A model generated the notes under the pieces. That model did no database searches, had not been told where the DNA came from, and saw nothing but the letters and a program-made list of their open reading frames with translations. From contig VCAZ01000020.1 in assembly GCA_005784505.1 (NCBI GenBank), positions 2,533,368-2,597,367 of the forward strand: 64,000 bases of DNA. Reading direction: 5' to 3'. A program made the translations under genes and the position numbers. Position 1 is the stretch's first letter. The number at the start of each line of letters is the position of its first letter. The stretch comes from Bagarius yarrelli. Taxonomy: Eukaryota > Chordata > Actinopteri > Siluriformes > Sisoridae. Below are positions 37,366 to 48,936 of the stretch, piece after piece.

Positions 37366-39987
37366 CTACTGTTCTTTGGTACAGTTAAAAAATAACAGCA
37401 ACATACATACGTCGCACCTATCAAAAAGCACAGCATATGGAAGATATCAACTGCCTTAAAAGTATTTCATTGATATCGCCTACATCTCATGTGACATCAT
37501 GTGCAAGTCAATCTCCAAAATAATTTAAATCCCAATGTTACTATACACATGATAACATGGATAAATTTGCATTGAGTATCATAGTGAGCATTTTTATTAC
37601 TTTAAAAAAAATAGTTTTCAAGCCAACATTAAAGATTTTCCTGGAAATCATAAGGGAGTTTTAGCTATCTAGTTATAGATATTTGTTATTTAAATGTAGG
37701 GTTACAGAAGAGATACAAGCAAAGTAGGAACTAACATAGTAGTGGATAAAAGAAATAAGCACAGACGTTTATTAACCATGTGCACATATGATTGAATACA
37801 AACCAGTTGTTGCTATATGAACAATCCAAAACAATGAAAAAATATTGTATATTCACAAGTGTGCTGGAGTAAAATGTACTGTATCAAAGTTTAATCAACA
37901 TTTAACAATTAAAGTTATAGTAGAATAAATGTATAGCAGCAGCATCTTTAACCTTTCTAGCCAGGAACATTTCGCCGGGGCTGCGATTAAATCATTTCCT
38001 GCCATTTTTAAATAATTCATTAATAAATAATAATTTCACAATCATTCAGACCAACAAATAGCCAGAAAGAACATTACAAGCGATTAATGAAATTATAGCA
38101 AAATCAAAGTAATTGCTACCAGTCAATAAGGCTGCCAGGAAATTACATATACTGGGTATATTTAATATATAATAATATTCTATATATTCTAATATTCTAA
38201 TGTTATAAAATATATATTCTAATATTCTAATAATATATAATATATTTTAATGTATAATTATATGCTAACATGCAAAACATATTTTGAAATATTTTGATGA
38301 ATCAGCAAAACAAAACTACAGTAATTATTACATTAATGACAGCACAGTGACTAAAAAAGTACAGCTAGACAGTACTTTTTATCGTAACATTCAAACTACT
38401 GGCAGAAGGACTACATAACAGATTTGTTATACAACAGGGCAACTGGCTGATATGTAAAACAACCAATAGCAGTTTATTTTTCAACATGAAATAAAATTTA
38501 AAAAAAAAATGAATAAAACAAGCATTATTAAGCCATATGCTTTAGACATTTAGATGTGATGTCTTGACAGTACTAAGTGAAGTTTGCCTAACTAGAAGCT
38601 AATATCTGCTATCTAGTCTAAAATTTTAAAGAGATACTCGCATATTTTCTGTGGTATTTTGTCATTTTGACACATTTCAACATATGTAAGGTGTTTGCGG
38701 TCGGCCTACACGGAACAACAAGATTGTGGGTGGTGAGAACGCGTCTCCCGGCTCCTGGCCCTGGCAGGTCAGCTTTCAGATGTTCGGCAGTCATTTCTGT
38801 GGTGGAAGCCTGATCAATGAGAAATGGGTCTTAACAGCTGCTCACTGTTTTAAAAGGTATATACAGATCTGTGAAAGTAAAAAAATACCACACAAAATAA
38901 TGTACAGGTAATATCTGCATTTCCATAGTGTCAAAACATAGTTATAGTTTATCGAGCGGTATATTATTGCTGTTTATTGTAAAAAGAAGTCCCACATCTT
39001 TCTTTGTTTTCAGTGTTTATGGCTTTTCTATTGAAGCCTATCTAGGATTGGAAAGTCTGCAGGGAAGTAACCCTAACAAGCAGAAAAGATCTATTAAAAG
39101 AATTATTAACCATGAAGACTATGGCAATGGCAAAAGCAATGTAAATGACATTGCACTGATCGAGCTCTCCTATCCAGTGGCATTCAATGATTATATTAGT
39201 CCGGTGTGCCTCGCAGCAGACACCGATTCTTTTTCTGCTGGTACTGATGTCTGGATCACAGGATTTGGTAATGTCGGTTCTGGCTGTAAGTACCACATAG
39301 TAACACAAAGTGGTTTGCTTGTTTAATCAATTTATTTTAGGTATCATTTACTTGAAATTCTAAAATTATAAAAATGATTTATTATATAATTGAATGGAAA
39401 TAATAAATATGTGTTTGCTAGCTGGTTTTATTATGCCAAAGTATTTGTGTAAAACGTAATCATGGATCTTCACAGTGGCTCTGGCGCTCCCTAAACCCCT
39501 GCAGGAGGTGACGGTGCCGATTGTCAGTTACAGTGACTGTGCACAATCATATGGGTACAATATTATTACAGAAGATATGATTTGTGCTGGCTTACCTGAG
39601 GGAGGCAAAGATTCATGCCAGGTAAGAAATGCACATGCCATGTTAATTTGGGAACGCTTTTGATACACTTTCATGTGGTACAGGATCAGATATGTAACCA
39701 AAAACTGGTTGTTCTTGCAGGGTGATTCTGGAGGTCCACTGGTGGTCAAGGAAAACTCAGTTTGGGTTCAGGCTGGGATTGTAAGCTTCGGCAGTGGTTG
39801 TGCTAAACCTTCTTTCCCCGGTGTGTACACCAAGGTTTCCAGTTACCAAGACTGGATAGAAAAACAGCTTAACAGCGATACACTTGGATATATTGCATCA
39901 AACAGCAACTATAACTCCCTCAATTTATTCTGTCTTTTTATTTCTTTCTACATCACTGCAATCCTACCCTTCCTCTTTAGCTTCTAG
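35472..39987 (+). CDS. Trypsin-like serine protease, membrane-anchored (prostasin/tryptase-type), gene 1 of a local array
   Basis: S1-family (chymotrypsin fold) secreted protease. Six exons: 35472-35532, 37145-37165, 38691-38856, 39014-39285, 39476-39621, 39721-39987; 933 nt, 310 residues, in frame throughout. Exon 1 encodes a signal peptide (MGIKLGHALSVLCTVLITST). Activation site NNK38/IVGG. Catalytic triad His79 (TAAHC), Asp128 (NDIAL), Ser225 (GDSGGP). Asp219, six residues before the Ser, predicts cleavage after Lys/Arg. The C-terminus ends in a hydrophobic stretch (LFCLFISFYITAILPFLFSF), typical of a GPI signal or membrane anchor as in prostasin. The usual TGWG motif reads TGFG here. Exon 3 is nearly identical to that of gene 2. 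The closest named relatives are the PRSS8/PRSS27/tryptase-gamma group; the exact orthologue is not certain, so no symbol is given. Confidence 0.9.
37291..37366. repeat. (CTAT)n microsatellite
   Basis: About 18 tetranucleotide repeats in intron 2 of protease gene 1. The rest of this 1.5-kb intron (37370-38690) is AT-rich and blank. Confidence 0.95.
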
Positions 39988-41479
39988 TGCTACCACTTTA
40001 CATTATTTATTACAGTTTATTACAGTATCTGTAGGTTAGGGTTTAGCAAATTACTGTTTTTTTAATATATTTTAGATGGGACAGTTTACCTGGTATAAAT
40101 CAAAACAAAATATACAATCTTAGTTTTAACAGAAAACATGAGCTAGCATTACATATGCTGGCTATTTTGTATGCCCCACAGAATAATACTAAAGTACTTA
40201 CTTGCCTTAAGTTTTTTAATAGTAGTTTAAGTAAGTATTTTTTTTATAGGCTATTGTTATGTACATTTTTGGTATAGTCCATAAATAAACATCATAGTTT
40301 GCATAGCATAAACATATGGTGCAATTTATGGTATAAATTGTATTGTATGTTAAAGATATATATGTGTGTGTGAAGAAAAGTATAATGATTTTTAGTTTAG
40401 TGTAAAAGTTTAAACTTTTATCTATACTCAACCATAAAATATAAATTTTATTAAAAATATTAATAATGTAATGCCTATAATTATTACATTTACAAACCTG
40501 TCTTTATATTAAAAGTTATATATTTCAATTAATAAGTATACATAACCAATCATGCACTTTCTAGTTTTACTGAATGAATTTTACTATTGATCTTTTTTTG
40601 ATATTGTTGAAAAATGCTTAAAAATTGTGCAGGAGATGGACCTAGTATGATAATGATTATATTTAGCTAATTATAAAATATACATATTAGGAGTAGCACT
40701 AAAAAGAAGAAAGAAGATTGAGCTAAATATGATGTAGGAGAAGGAAAAAGGAAAAAGAACAGGATGGTGTGCTATCAAAAAGTTTTACCAAAATATAACT
40801 AATCATAGAAGTGTGTGTGCACAAATAAAGTAGTCTAGTTGTAATACAAAATCAGAAAAACACAGACACAGTGGTACAGAGTGGAACAGGTTTATTGGAA
40901 AGCCCCATACGCTAACTAAGTGGAATAACATCAACCTCGTCGGCCGTGTGGCAGATAGGAGGAGAAGGGGGAATCAGACTGGATGATGAATCGTCAGAAA
41001 AAAATAACGGTGATTCGTCAGGTATCAGGTATAAACCGGTATAAAGGGCAGGATTGACAGTAACTCTTTGCATTTGCCTTGGTATTGTACTCTGTCACAG
41101 AGGTCTTTACTTTGCTTGTGCCATTTATTGCTGAACAGACTGCCTTCTGTGGATCCTTTGAATGCTTGATGACTGCAAGAAATTGGAGTTTTTTGCTCTT
41201 CTCACCTGGGACTCAAGAATCTTTATTTGTTTAAAAAAAAGTTTATTATTTTCTTTGACAGTTTGAGTTAAAACATAGTGGTAATTGACTCAACACGAGG
41301 CACCCCTGCGAATGTGTCTGCTCAGAGACGGGCTCTGAGTTCCGACAATATCTGTAAGTAAACAGTGGACACTGGTAGCGGTTATAGAAATATCTATCAA
41401 TAACAGTAATTGTAACTTTTTTAATAACTAATAATCAGAGGAATTAGGCTCTCTTAGCCATAGGTGTGTGTTGTGGGGC

Positions 41480-41640
41480 ACATAACTGGTAATGATTGGT
41501 GTGTGTGCATGTAGGAGGTGGAAGACAACCGAAAAACTGATGATGATTGGTGTGTGTGTGTGTGTGTGTGAGTAGAGAGTAAAAGACAACCACAAACTTG
41601 AAGATGATTGGTGTATGCGTATGTAGGGAGCGGAAGACAA
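41480..41640. repeat. Three short tandem copies of about 58-60 bp
   Basis: gatgattggtgtgtgtg followed by tag-gag(t/c)ggaagacaac(c/t)ac repeats around 41492, 41540 and 41600 with small changes. Confidence 0.6.
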
Positions 41641-42004
41641 CTACATACTTTTCTATAGTTTACATTTAAGGCAGTTTAAAAAGAATGTTCTATATGGCGT
41701 GGTTACAGGTAGTACACGATTCAAAGGGGTGACAAGTCCAACAAGTTTAAAGGGAGCTTTTACAAACTAGAAGTTTAAGCACTGTTTCTCCTTTGTTGGG
41801 GTAAAAGGCGGGACTGTTTATGTGACCAAAAAAAAAGTCTCTCCATATCGGTGGCAAGTAATTCTAATCCAATGAAGCATCACATGAAGGTCACATGACA
41901 CCACAACATTAAAATAGTGTAGATTAATGTACAATGTTTTATAATAACAAATGTCCCAAAATGCAAGCTACACAGCAGTGCAAACAAATGGTATTGGAAA
42001 GTGG

Positions 42005-42165
42005 TAATGAAATTTCCAAATTCAAATCCCAGCATCACCAGGTTGTCACTGCTGGGCCCATGAGCAAGACCCTTAACCCACAACCCCCAATTGCTAAGTT
42101 GTATGAGATCAATGTAAGTCGCTCTGGATAAAGGCATATGCCAAATGCCAAAAATGTCAATGTAC
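42005..42165 (+). repeat. Family A SINE, plus orientation
   Basis: Head remnant caaatcccagcat, body gagcaagacccttaaccc, tail gtcgctctggataaaggca and gccaaatgcc. It shows the element in forward order. Confidence 0.7.
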
Positions 42166-43082
42166 TCGATCAGATCTTATACGATTTTCAGGGAAAATAG
42201 GAATTTAATTACCAGCCCATGCTGAGAACAACCAAAAATCAGTTCTCTTTTAATGATTTTTATAAAGCTAAATAGAAGTATTATAAAATTCTTTTTTTTT
42301 ACCAGTGTTACCCATAGCCATGGGAACATATTTTGTGCTCGGGGGTGCGGGGGGTCCCTGAATAAATTAAGGGATGCTGCAGCACCGTCATTATTCCTGC
42401 TTTAAATTCCTACAGTAATATGTGCCAATCGCTTTGGGAAACTGTTGCAGCTGCTGCTTCTCTAATTGATTTACCAGCTTAAGACTTAGTCTTCTTTTAT
42501 TTTGTTTAGTTTTATTTAGGGATTCCTAAAAACATCAAAAATGTGTTTTGGACTGGTGCATTTTTGAACTTCAGTGACAGGCGCATTGCGTACAATGTGT
42601 AAGCTATTATTTTTTCAATCATCTTTTTACTGAATATTTAAATGAAAATAAAATGAAATAATATAATAAATATATAGATATAATGCATATATCTTTTATA
42701 TCCATATATATTTTTTTGTATTTATGTTACAAAATTGTCGTTATATTATTATTTATTGATTTATTACATCACTGCAACCCCAACGTAGAGAATCATAAAA
42801 GATGGGATCTACAAGATGTAGACTGCCGAAACACTCAGTAATGATTTAGATTTACTCTGTGGTTTTTAAAAGAAGGAAGTCTGCCACTCTTTTAGGGCCA
42901 CAATGTCTGGCTGACGGGTCAAATATGGCACAGAAATCGAAACAGCATGACTTGTTCAAATTTGACTGATTTTGTCAGCATTACTCGCTGACTGACTTTG
43001 AAAATACTTAGCTAACATATAGATAATATTTAATTCCAAATAGATAAAGTTTTAAATTAAATTATATCCTTTCTTACTTTTC

Positions 43083-43390
43083 TTTAATTCCAAAGAAAAA
43101 AAGGGCCTTTTGCCCAAAAGGAAGGCAAGGAACCAAAACTCCATCGGTGACAGAATGGAGAAAAAAAACCTTGGGTGAAACCCGGCTCAGTCGGGGGGTC
43201 AGTTCTCCTGTGACCAGATAAACCAGTAGGTTACCCACGCTGCAGTAAAGTTTTCATGGTCTTGTCGGGATGGCTGCTTAGAAGACAAGAGATCACTGAA
43301 AAGCTGCCTTATTGTCTCCAAAGATCACTGAGAAACTGTCTTATTGTCTCCAAGTATAGTTGGTATCCAGGTTTCTGTGGGTGTTAAAGA
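43083..43390 (-). repeat. Dispersed fish repeat fragment
   Basis: ggaaccaaaactccatcggt and ctcctgtgaccagataaacc match a common interspersed repeat; a sister fragment in opposite orientation is at 8640-8860. A 28-bp stretch (gatcactgaraa..tgtctcca) is tandemly repeated at 43290-43355. Confidence 0.5.
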
Positions 43391-43984
43391 GTTTTTCTAA
43401 AAGAAAAGCTGATTTAATAAAGCAGACCAGAAAACGTGCTTTAAACATTGAAAAAACCTCTCAGTTTATCGGTAGACAGTCTTTCACTGCCATGCAGTCA
43501 CATGGTTCATGTAGCTCGCAGTAGTTTAAATTGGATTAAATGAGACAGATGTTGCAAATATTGTGAATTCTCCCTAAAACAACCCTTACATTGATTTCTT
43601 TGTACAAGCAATCAGAAAATTAGAATTTATCACAATTAAATTTTACAAATTACAAGAATTTAATATAACTTGCCTACTTTCATTTTCAACTATGTTTTCA
43701 AATACTCAAAAACCTCCCACAGCTATAAAACGATATATGGAATGTCCTGTTATTGTTCCTGTCGGTAACATTGTATGAATCAGCTTTTATTTTTTGAGAA
43801 AGCTAATTTTACGAATGAATGGACAGAAAATAAACCCCTGAAGTAGTGGGAATTTTTTTTTATTGCCGTGAGTCAGCAAACTTAAAAAACAACTCGGTGA
43901 TAATTGTTCTCTAATGGGATGGGAGCGGCGGAGAGCCTGACATAACACTTCTGACAAATTTGACATAATAGTGACTAGACCCTC

Positions 43985-44187
43985 ATCAGCAGAGGAAGTT
44001 ACCTCTCGCTAGGGCACGTGACAGGTAACAAGGTTGGAAGAGGTTACAGATTTCATATGCAAGAAATTTAGAGGCTTAACAAAAAATAAATAAAAAATGA
44101 CTACCAGTAACTTATGGAGAGCCAAATTAACTATACTACCTGTATACTTGTGGAAGAATGTGTGCGCCGTACTAGTTTGTTCTGCGG
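43985..44187 (+). pseudogene. Orphan promoter block and exon 1 of a third protease copy
   Basis: 43985-44075 matches the upstream blocks of the two intact protease genes (ggaagttacctctc, caaggttggaagaggttaca). From an ATG at 44097 the frame is open to a donor-like site at 44187/44188 (gcgg|gtagat) and ends in phase 1, like exon 1 of both intact genes. Its end (VYLWKNVCAVLVCSAG) is signal-peptide-like and parallels gene 2 exon 1 (IYLGKVVWVVCALLLKATG). No exons 2-6 were found before the next gene, so it is probably a relic, or the first exon of an unusual transcript. Confidence 0.55.
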
Positions 44188-44354
44188 GTAGATAAACAAG
44201 TAAAGCAAGTCAGTGAGTATGATCAAGGTATTTTATAAGGCAGGAGGAAGACAATTCAGACATCTGATATTTCTGCTAACTTTATTAATCTGCCAGTGTC
44301 CCTAATTAATTCATCTGATTTCAAACATTTGAACCCCATTTCTGTGATATTTGA

Positions 44355-44830
44355 CTTATTTGTAACAGGTAGTCAACTGAGGCAAGATAGAGTTGGAACC
44401 CAAGTGCAGTATTTATTTACTGACGCGAACTATTTCAAAAAAGCATACAAAACTAGACAAACAAAGAACATGAACCAAACTTAACTTGAACACGAAACAT
44501 AAACAAAACCAGGAACAAATCGCATGACCAAGCCCTCTCCTCAGTAGCATACCAACAATCAACAATAATCCACAAAGACAGGGTAGACAGAGGGGCTATA
44601 AATACACAAAGGACTAATCAACTAAACAAAACACACCTGAGACAATCAACACCACATGACTAAACAACCAATGAGAACAAGACACAATGACAAGGGGAAT
44701 AACAAGACAGGAAGACAAGGGGACAAACAGGAAGTAAACAAAACCAAAACAAGACAGATGCTAGCCTCGCTAGCTAGCATAGCAGTGTTAGCTAGCTAGC
44801 AAGCTAAGCTAACATAAACAAAACAAGAAC
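44355..44830. repeat. Dispersed repeat, unclassified
   Basis: A-rich stretch with gaacccaagtgcagtattta at the left and caggaagtaaacaaaacc near the right, ending in a GCTAGC cluster. It has the look of a common fish interspersed element; no coding capacity. Confidence 0.4.
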
Positions 44831-44839
44831 CTTACATAA

Positions 44840-47800
44840 TTTCTAAATCTCAGACAAGAAACTGAAAACACAATGATTTTACTAACTGGTTGAAAAATCA
44901 CTAATGTTAATAATGTTTTAAATATACTTTTACATGATTTTTATTGAGTGCCCAGCAACAAAGTGCAGTAGCGTGCAGTCAGGCACAGCAAGGTCTTCTC
45001 TGCTGGCCTAAACACTATCAGAAACTGACCTACATTTACAACCTAAATTTTAATATTAATTCCATCAAAATCCCAACAGTTCATTTTCTTTATTTTGTAG
45101 CATTTCTCTTGCTGAACTGCTTCCAGTACGTGCATGTGGATGTTAGATTTTATTGTCCAATCAGATTTCAGTGCTGCCATGTTAATATAATCTGCCAAAG
45201 ATTTCAGAATAAGTAGTGCTGGCCATGGAACTTAAACTATATTAGCAGTGGAAGATTTCTAATTGGTTTATATTATGAAAGACTGTTTCTTGAACCAATC
45301 AGATTTAAACCCATCTCCCAACACCCACTAGATGGCTCACAATGACATAAGATTCTGACCTCTGATTGGTTGATCAAAGTAAATTCTTACAGCCTAACAC
45401 AAACTAGCAAAACAGGTCTGTACAGTTGAATTAGAATTTTTACGCCTGAGCTGACGGAGGAGGAGAAATTAACTTTGCCTCGGACATACTTAAAAATATG
45501 TTTTTAAGACAGACTTTTCCAGAAGAGTTAGATATTGTGAGGAGAGTTTGGCTAACCCTGAAGCTAACTAGCTTGTTTCAGCCTGTGAAAGAGTTTGTTC
45601 ACCACTTTCAGACTAGTGTTGCAGACCGGTAATGCTGACTTACAGGCTTTAAATGTATTATATATTTTATTTATTTTTTATGTTTTTGTGGTGTCATATT
45701 AATATTAGGATAAATATTTATTCTGAACCGCTCCAGATAATGTATGTGGTACAGTTGGGGTTGTAGTGTTGAGGTTTGGAGTTGTGTTATTGGGGTTTCT
45801 TGCTTTAATAACAATGGTTTTTATCATCAATACATAAAATGTCGCCCTCTTTAATGCCACACCGTGTTATATGGCGTTTTTGTAAAGTATTGATGATTTG
45901 TATAATTGCAACATGGTGGTATTAAGAGGCGTATCAGTCGGGTAAATCTTCACTGAAGGCCCAATTACCAGATGCACTGCCTGCCACTGACAAAGTATAA
46001 ACCTTATTTTAGAAGTAAAGCTCTCTGGTGGCACTAAAGCACTTCATTTTTTTTCTGTTTGCCTCAGATCCATTCGGATCAGCAAAAAAAAAATTCCTTT
46101 TATCAGTTTCTGTATTTGATTCGCTTTATAGTTATCTGCATGCCTGTGTACTCTCACTTATTCTTTTTTGCTTAATATATAAATCAAAATCAAAGAAGTT
46201 GACAATAAAATTTTAATGGAATTGTACTTTATTTTACCCTAATAAAGGGTAAACATTTAAAAGGGTAACATTAAATGAGGAATAATTTAATTCTGATAAA
46301 CTGACAATGCCAAATAATACACTGTAAAATATCCTTAAAAATGTGTCTTCCATAGACATTTTCTCTGCTCAAAAATCCAGTTGGGACCCCAACTAAACCA
46401 ATCCTAACTGATAAATGCCATACGATATCTGTGCTTGCTGTACTGTAAGTGGTGGTTTGAATGTTTACAGTGCTTGGTTTTTGATCGAAAGGTCTACAAT
46501 GACAGACGTTTAAAGGTGATTTATTTTTTAATGTGCAAACATTTCGGACACAAAATTGAAAAGACCTTTATTGTCATTCGAGAACCATTGTCAACCATTT
46601 TAGCTATAAGAAAGGGAGACTTCTCGCAAATGTAGTGCCTTTTGTCTTGCGTGCAAAGAAAATGGTATCTAGGTAAGTGTAGTTAATTTGTCTGAGCTGT
46701 ATTTACTGTTTTAAATAAGCTCACTAAAAAGAATACACCGATACTAGGGTTGTGATGGTGAGCAAATTTTCCCGTAGATTTATTAAAATGTGACAACACC
46801 AGTAATACTGGCAGCACAGCGAAAGCTTGTTAGATGGAGTTTCACTCTTTACATTGCTTGAAGAGTGAAAATGCCTGTCGCATTTTACTTTTAAAGTGAA
46901 ACAGTTGACAACAAAACAGAAAATAATAACAAGCTCGCTTATATAAAGCACAAAACTTTTACTGACATCTTACATCATAAATGAGATTTGACTTATGTTG
47001 CTTATCTGTGATCTGATGTGAATGTCGCTCGACACGCTGTGCCAAAACGACGGTTATGGGGGTTACCGTCAACAGAGACTATCACAGCAAATCTAACAGA
47101 TACTCCTTTTGACTCAGAGGAACATTTGGCAAGAGAAAACAACGAAACTGACAGAGAAATATCTTTAAAATTAAAAATATTTTACCTTACAGCTTCACAG
47201 AAAGCCATATAGTCATTTTCCAAATGTCAGGATGCATTTTATGGATCAGCTGAGAATAAAGCTGTGGATAAAGTGCAGTTAAAGCAAATAAACTGAGTAG
47301 TACATAGGAAACATTAATGGTACAGACCACTGGCAAATGTGTGTGTGTGTGTGGGGGGGGATTATCAGGTACCATAGTATTAACCGTACAGTCATTGCTA
47401 TAGTCTTAAATAATGTTGCACAAGATTGTTTCGTAAAGTAAAGCCAAGTAAAGCCAGACTGAAGTTTGCAGGTTTGATCATGTGATAAAACTGTGATTTG
47501 ATTCCGGCTCCGTTTTTTTCCGATGACCCTCCCCCCTTACCCACCCACCGACCTTTCTCTCCCTCTTCCCCGTTTCATCTCTATCATTTTTAATTAAGAC
47601 AAAATGTCCAAAACTTTGGTCAGGACGAAAATCCTGGGAACCCAAAGTAACAAAAAAGATTTAAGGACAACACATACACACGTACTGAGGTTGTCATTAC
47701 AAAGCATTTTCCTGAATCCCACATCAAATTTGTCTACTAAACAAAAAAGTGTGTCTAAGTTTAGCCATCCACAAAACTAAACTACGACAAAAAACTACGA

Positions 47801-48260
47801 CTGTTTGTTCTGAGATACACAACTTTAAAAAGGCATCGCTACCAAATACCATTTCTTAATAGAGTGCATTGTTTAAAAATTTGTGTGGGTATTTTCCTAC
47901 TTAAAAATAGTATAAGTGCATTGTTTAAAAAATTGTGTTGTGTGGGTGCTTTTCCTACTCTATCTTCCCCATATTGAAATTTAACTGCTGCTATACAGGT
48001 GAACAAAAAGGCATGCTGTTGTCTGAAACTGAATAAGACATCTGCCAAATACAGGAAAAGGCAGAAATGGTAGTAAAATATAAACCACCACACAAAGTAA
48101 TAAGGTAGCGTGTTTAAGTATTTTAAATATCTTTAGCTTAAGTGTATATAAATCTTCGATCTAAACAATGGATGTGTCATTGTTTTTGTAATTAAATGTT
48201 TTTTAAACCTAATGTTAATTCATTTCCTTTTCACCGGAATTACAAGTTGTACAGAGAACT
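44840..48260. other. Interval before protease gene 2
   Basis: AT-rich with no supported exon. A local duplication (about 47865-47903 and 47915-47958) and short CA/G runs near 47340 are the only structure seen; a CpG-containing stretch at 45430-45640 is of unknown nature. Confidence 0.4.
47865..47958. repeat. Short direct duplication
   Basis: gtgcattgtttaaaaa ... gtgtgggt.ttttcctact occurs twice, about 50 bp apart. Confidence 0.8.
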
Positions 48261-48267
48261 AGCTCTA

Positions 48268-48362
48268 AAGCGGTGTGGGAAGTAACCTGTTGTGAGGAAG
48301 TGTAAACAAGTGACGCAGTTTGGGGAGGTTACCCTTTACATGTGCTTTAAATATAAGGAGAA
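48268..48362 (+). promoter_or_regulatory. Shared upstream block of protease gene 2 (copy 3 of 3)
   Basis: ggaagtaacctgttgtgagg, ggggaggttaccc and catgtgctttaaatata match the block upstream of gene 1; the final AT-rich part could be a TATA-like element. It lies about 60-155 bp before the ATG. Confidence 0.55.
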
Positions 48363-48424
48363 AACTGACAAACACAGGACATCGCGAGAGACAGATGACT
48401 ACCTGACACCCGAGAAGGCACAAT

Positions 48425-48635
48425 ATGATGGATATCTACTTGGGGAAAGTTGTTTGGGTTGTATGCGCATTACTCCTTAAAGCTACAGGTAAGGGTTAGG
48501 AAAAGACCAGTTCTGATGTGTATGGCTTGTAAAGTATAATATTTGTAAGCTAAAACTACAAGTAATTTTAATTTTAAGTAGTATGCATTTGTTAGTATAG
48601 ATATAGACAGTTAGTATAGTATAGACAGTTTTTTT

Positions 48636-48705
<70 letters not shown>

Positions 48706-48896
48706 TACATATATATATATATACATAACATATATATATGTATCAAAAATGATAATCTAATAAATATAGTTTTCTGATCTTTGTTGTTTAATGATGTCAT
48801 GTGTATTATAAAGTGTGCCCATTGTAAAACATTTTTTCTTTAGAAAAGTATTTATTCTATATATACAATTGTTTGTTAACTATTATTATTAATAAC

Positions 48897-48936
<40 letters not shown>

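Larger units (their letters stand above)
39988..43980. other. Interval after protease gene 1
   Basis: AT-rich. AATAAA hexamers at about 40285 and 40824 could serve gene 1. Contains a possible LTR-like or other repeat at 40870-41360, a SINE at 42005 and a repeat fragment at 43083. No coding exon found. Confidence 0.45.

Noticed and set aside
37291..37366. Regularly repeated unit that might suggest a CRISPR array
   Set aside because: A pure tetranucleotide microsatellite without spacers, in a vertebrate genome.
40870..41360. Possible LTR fragment
   Set aside because: No matching partner LTR, primer site or coding region could be identified by eye.
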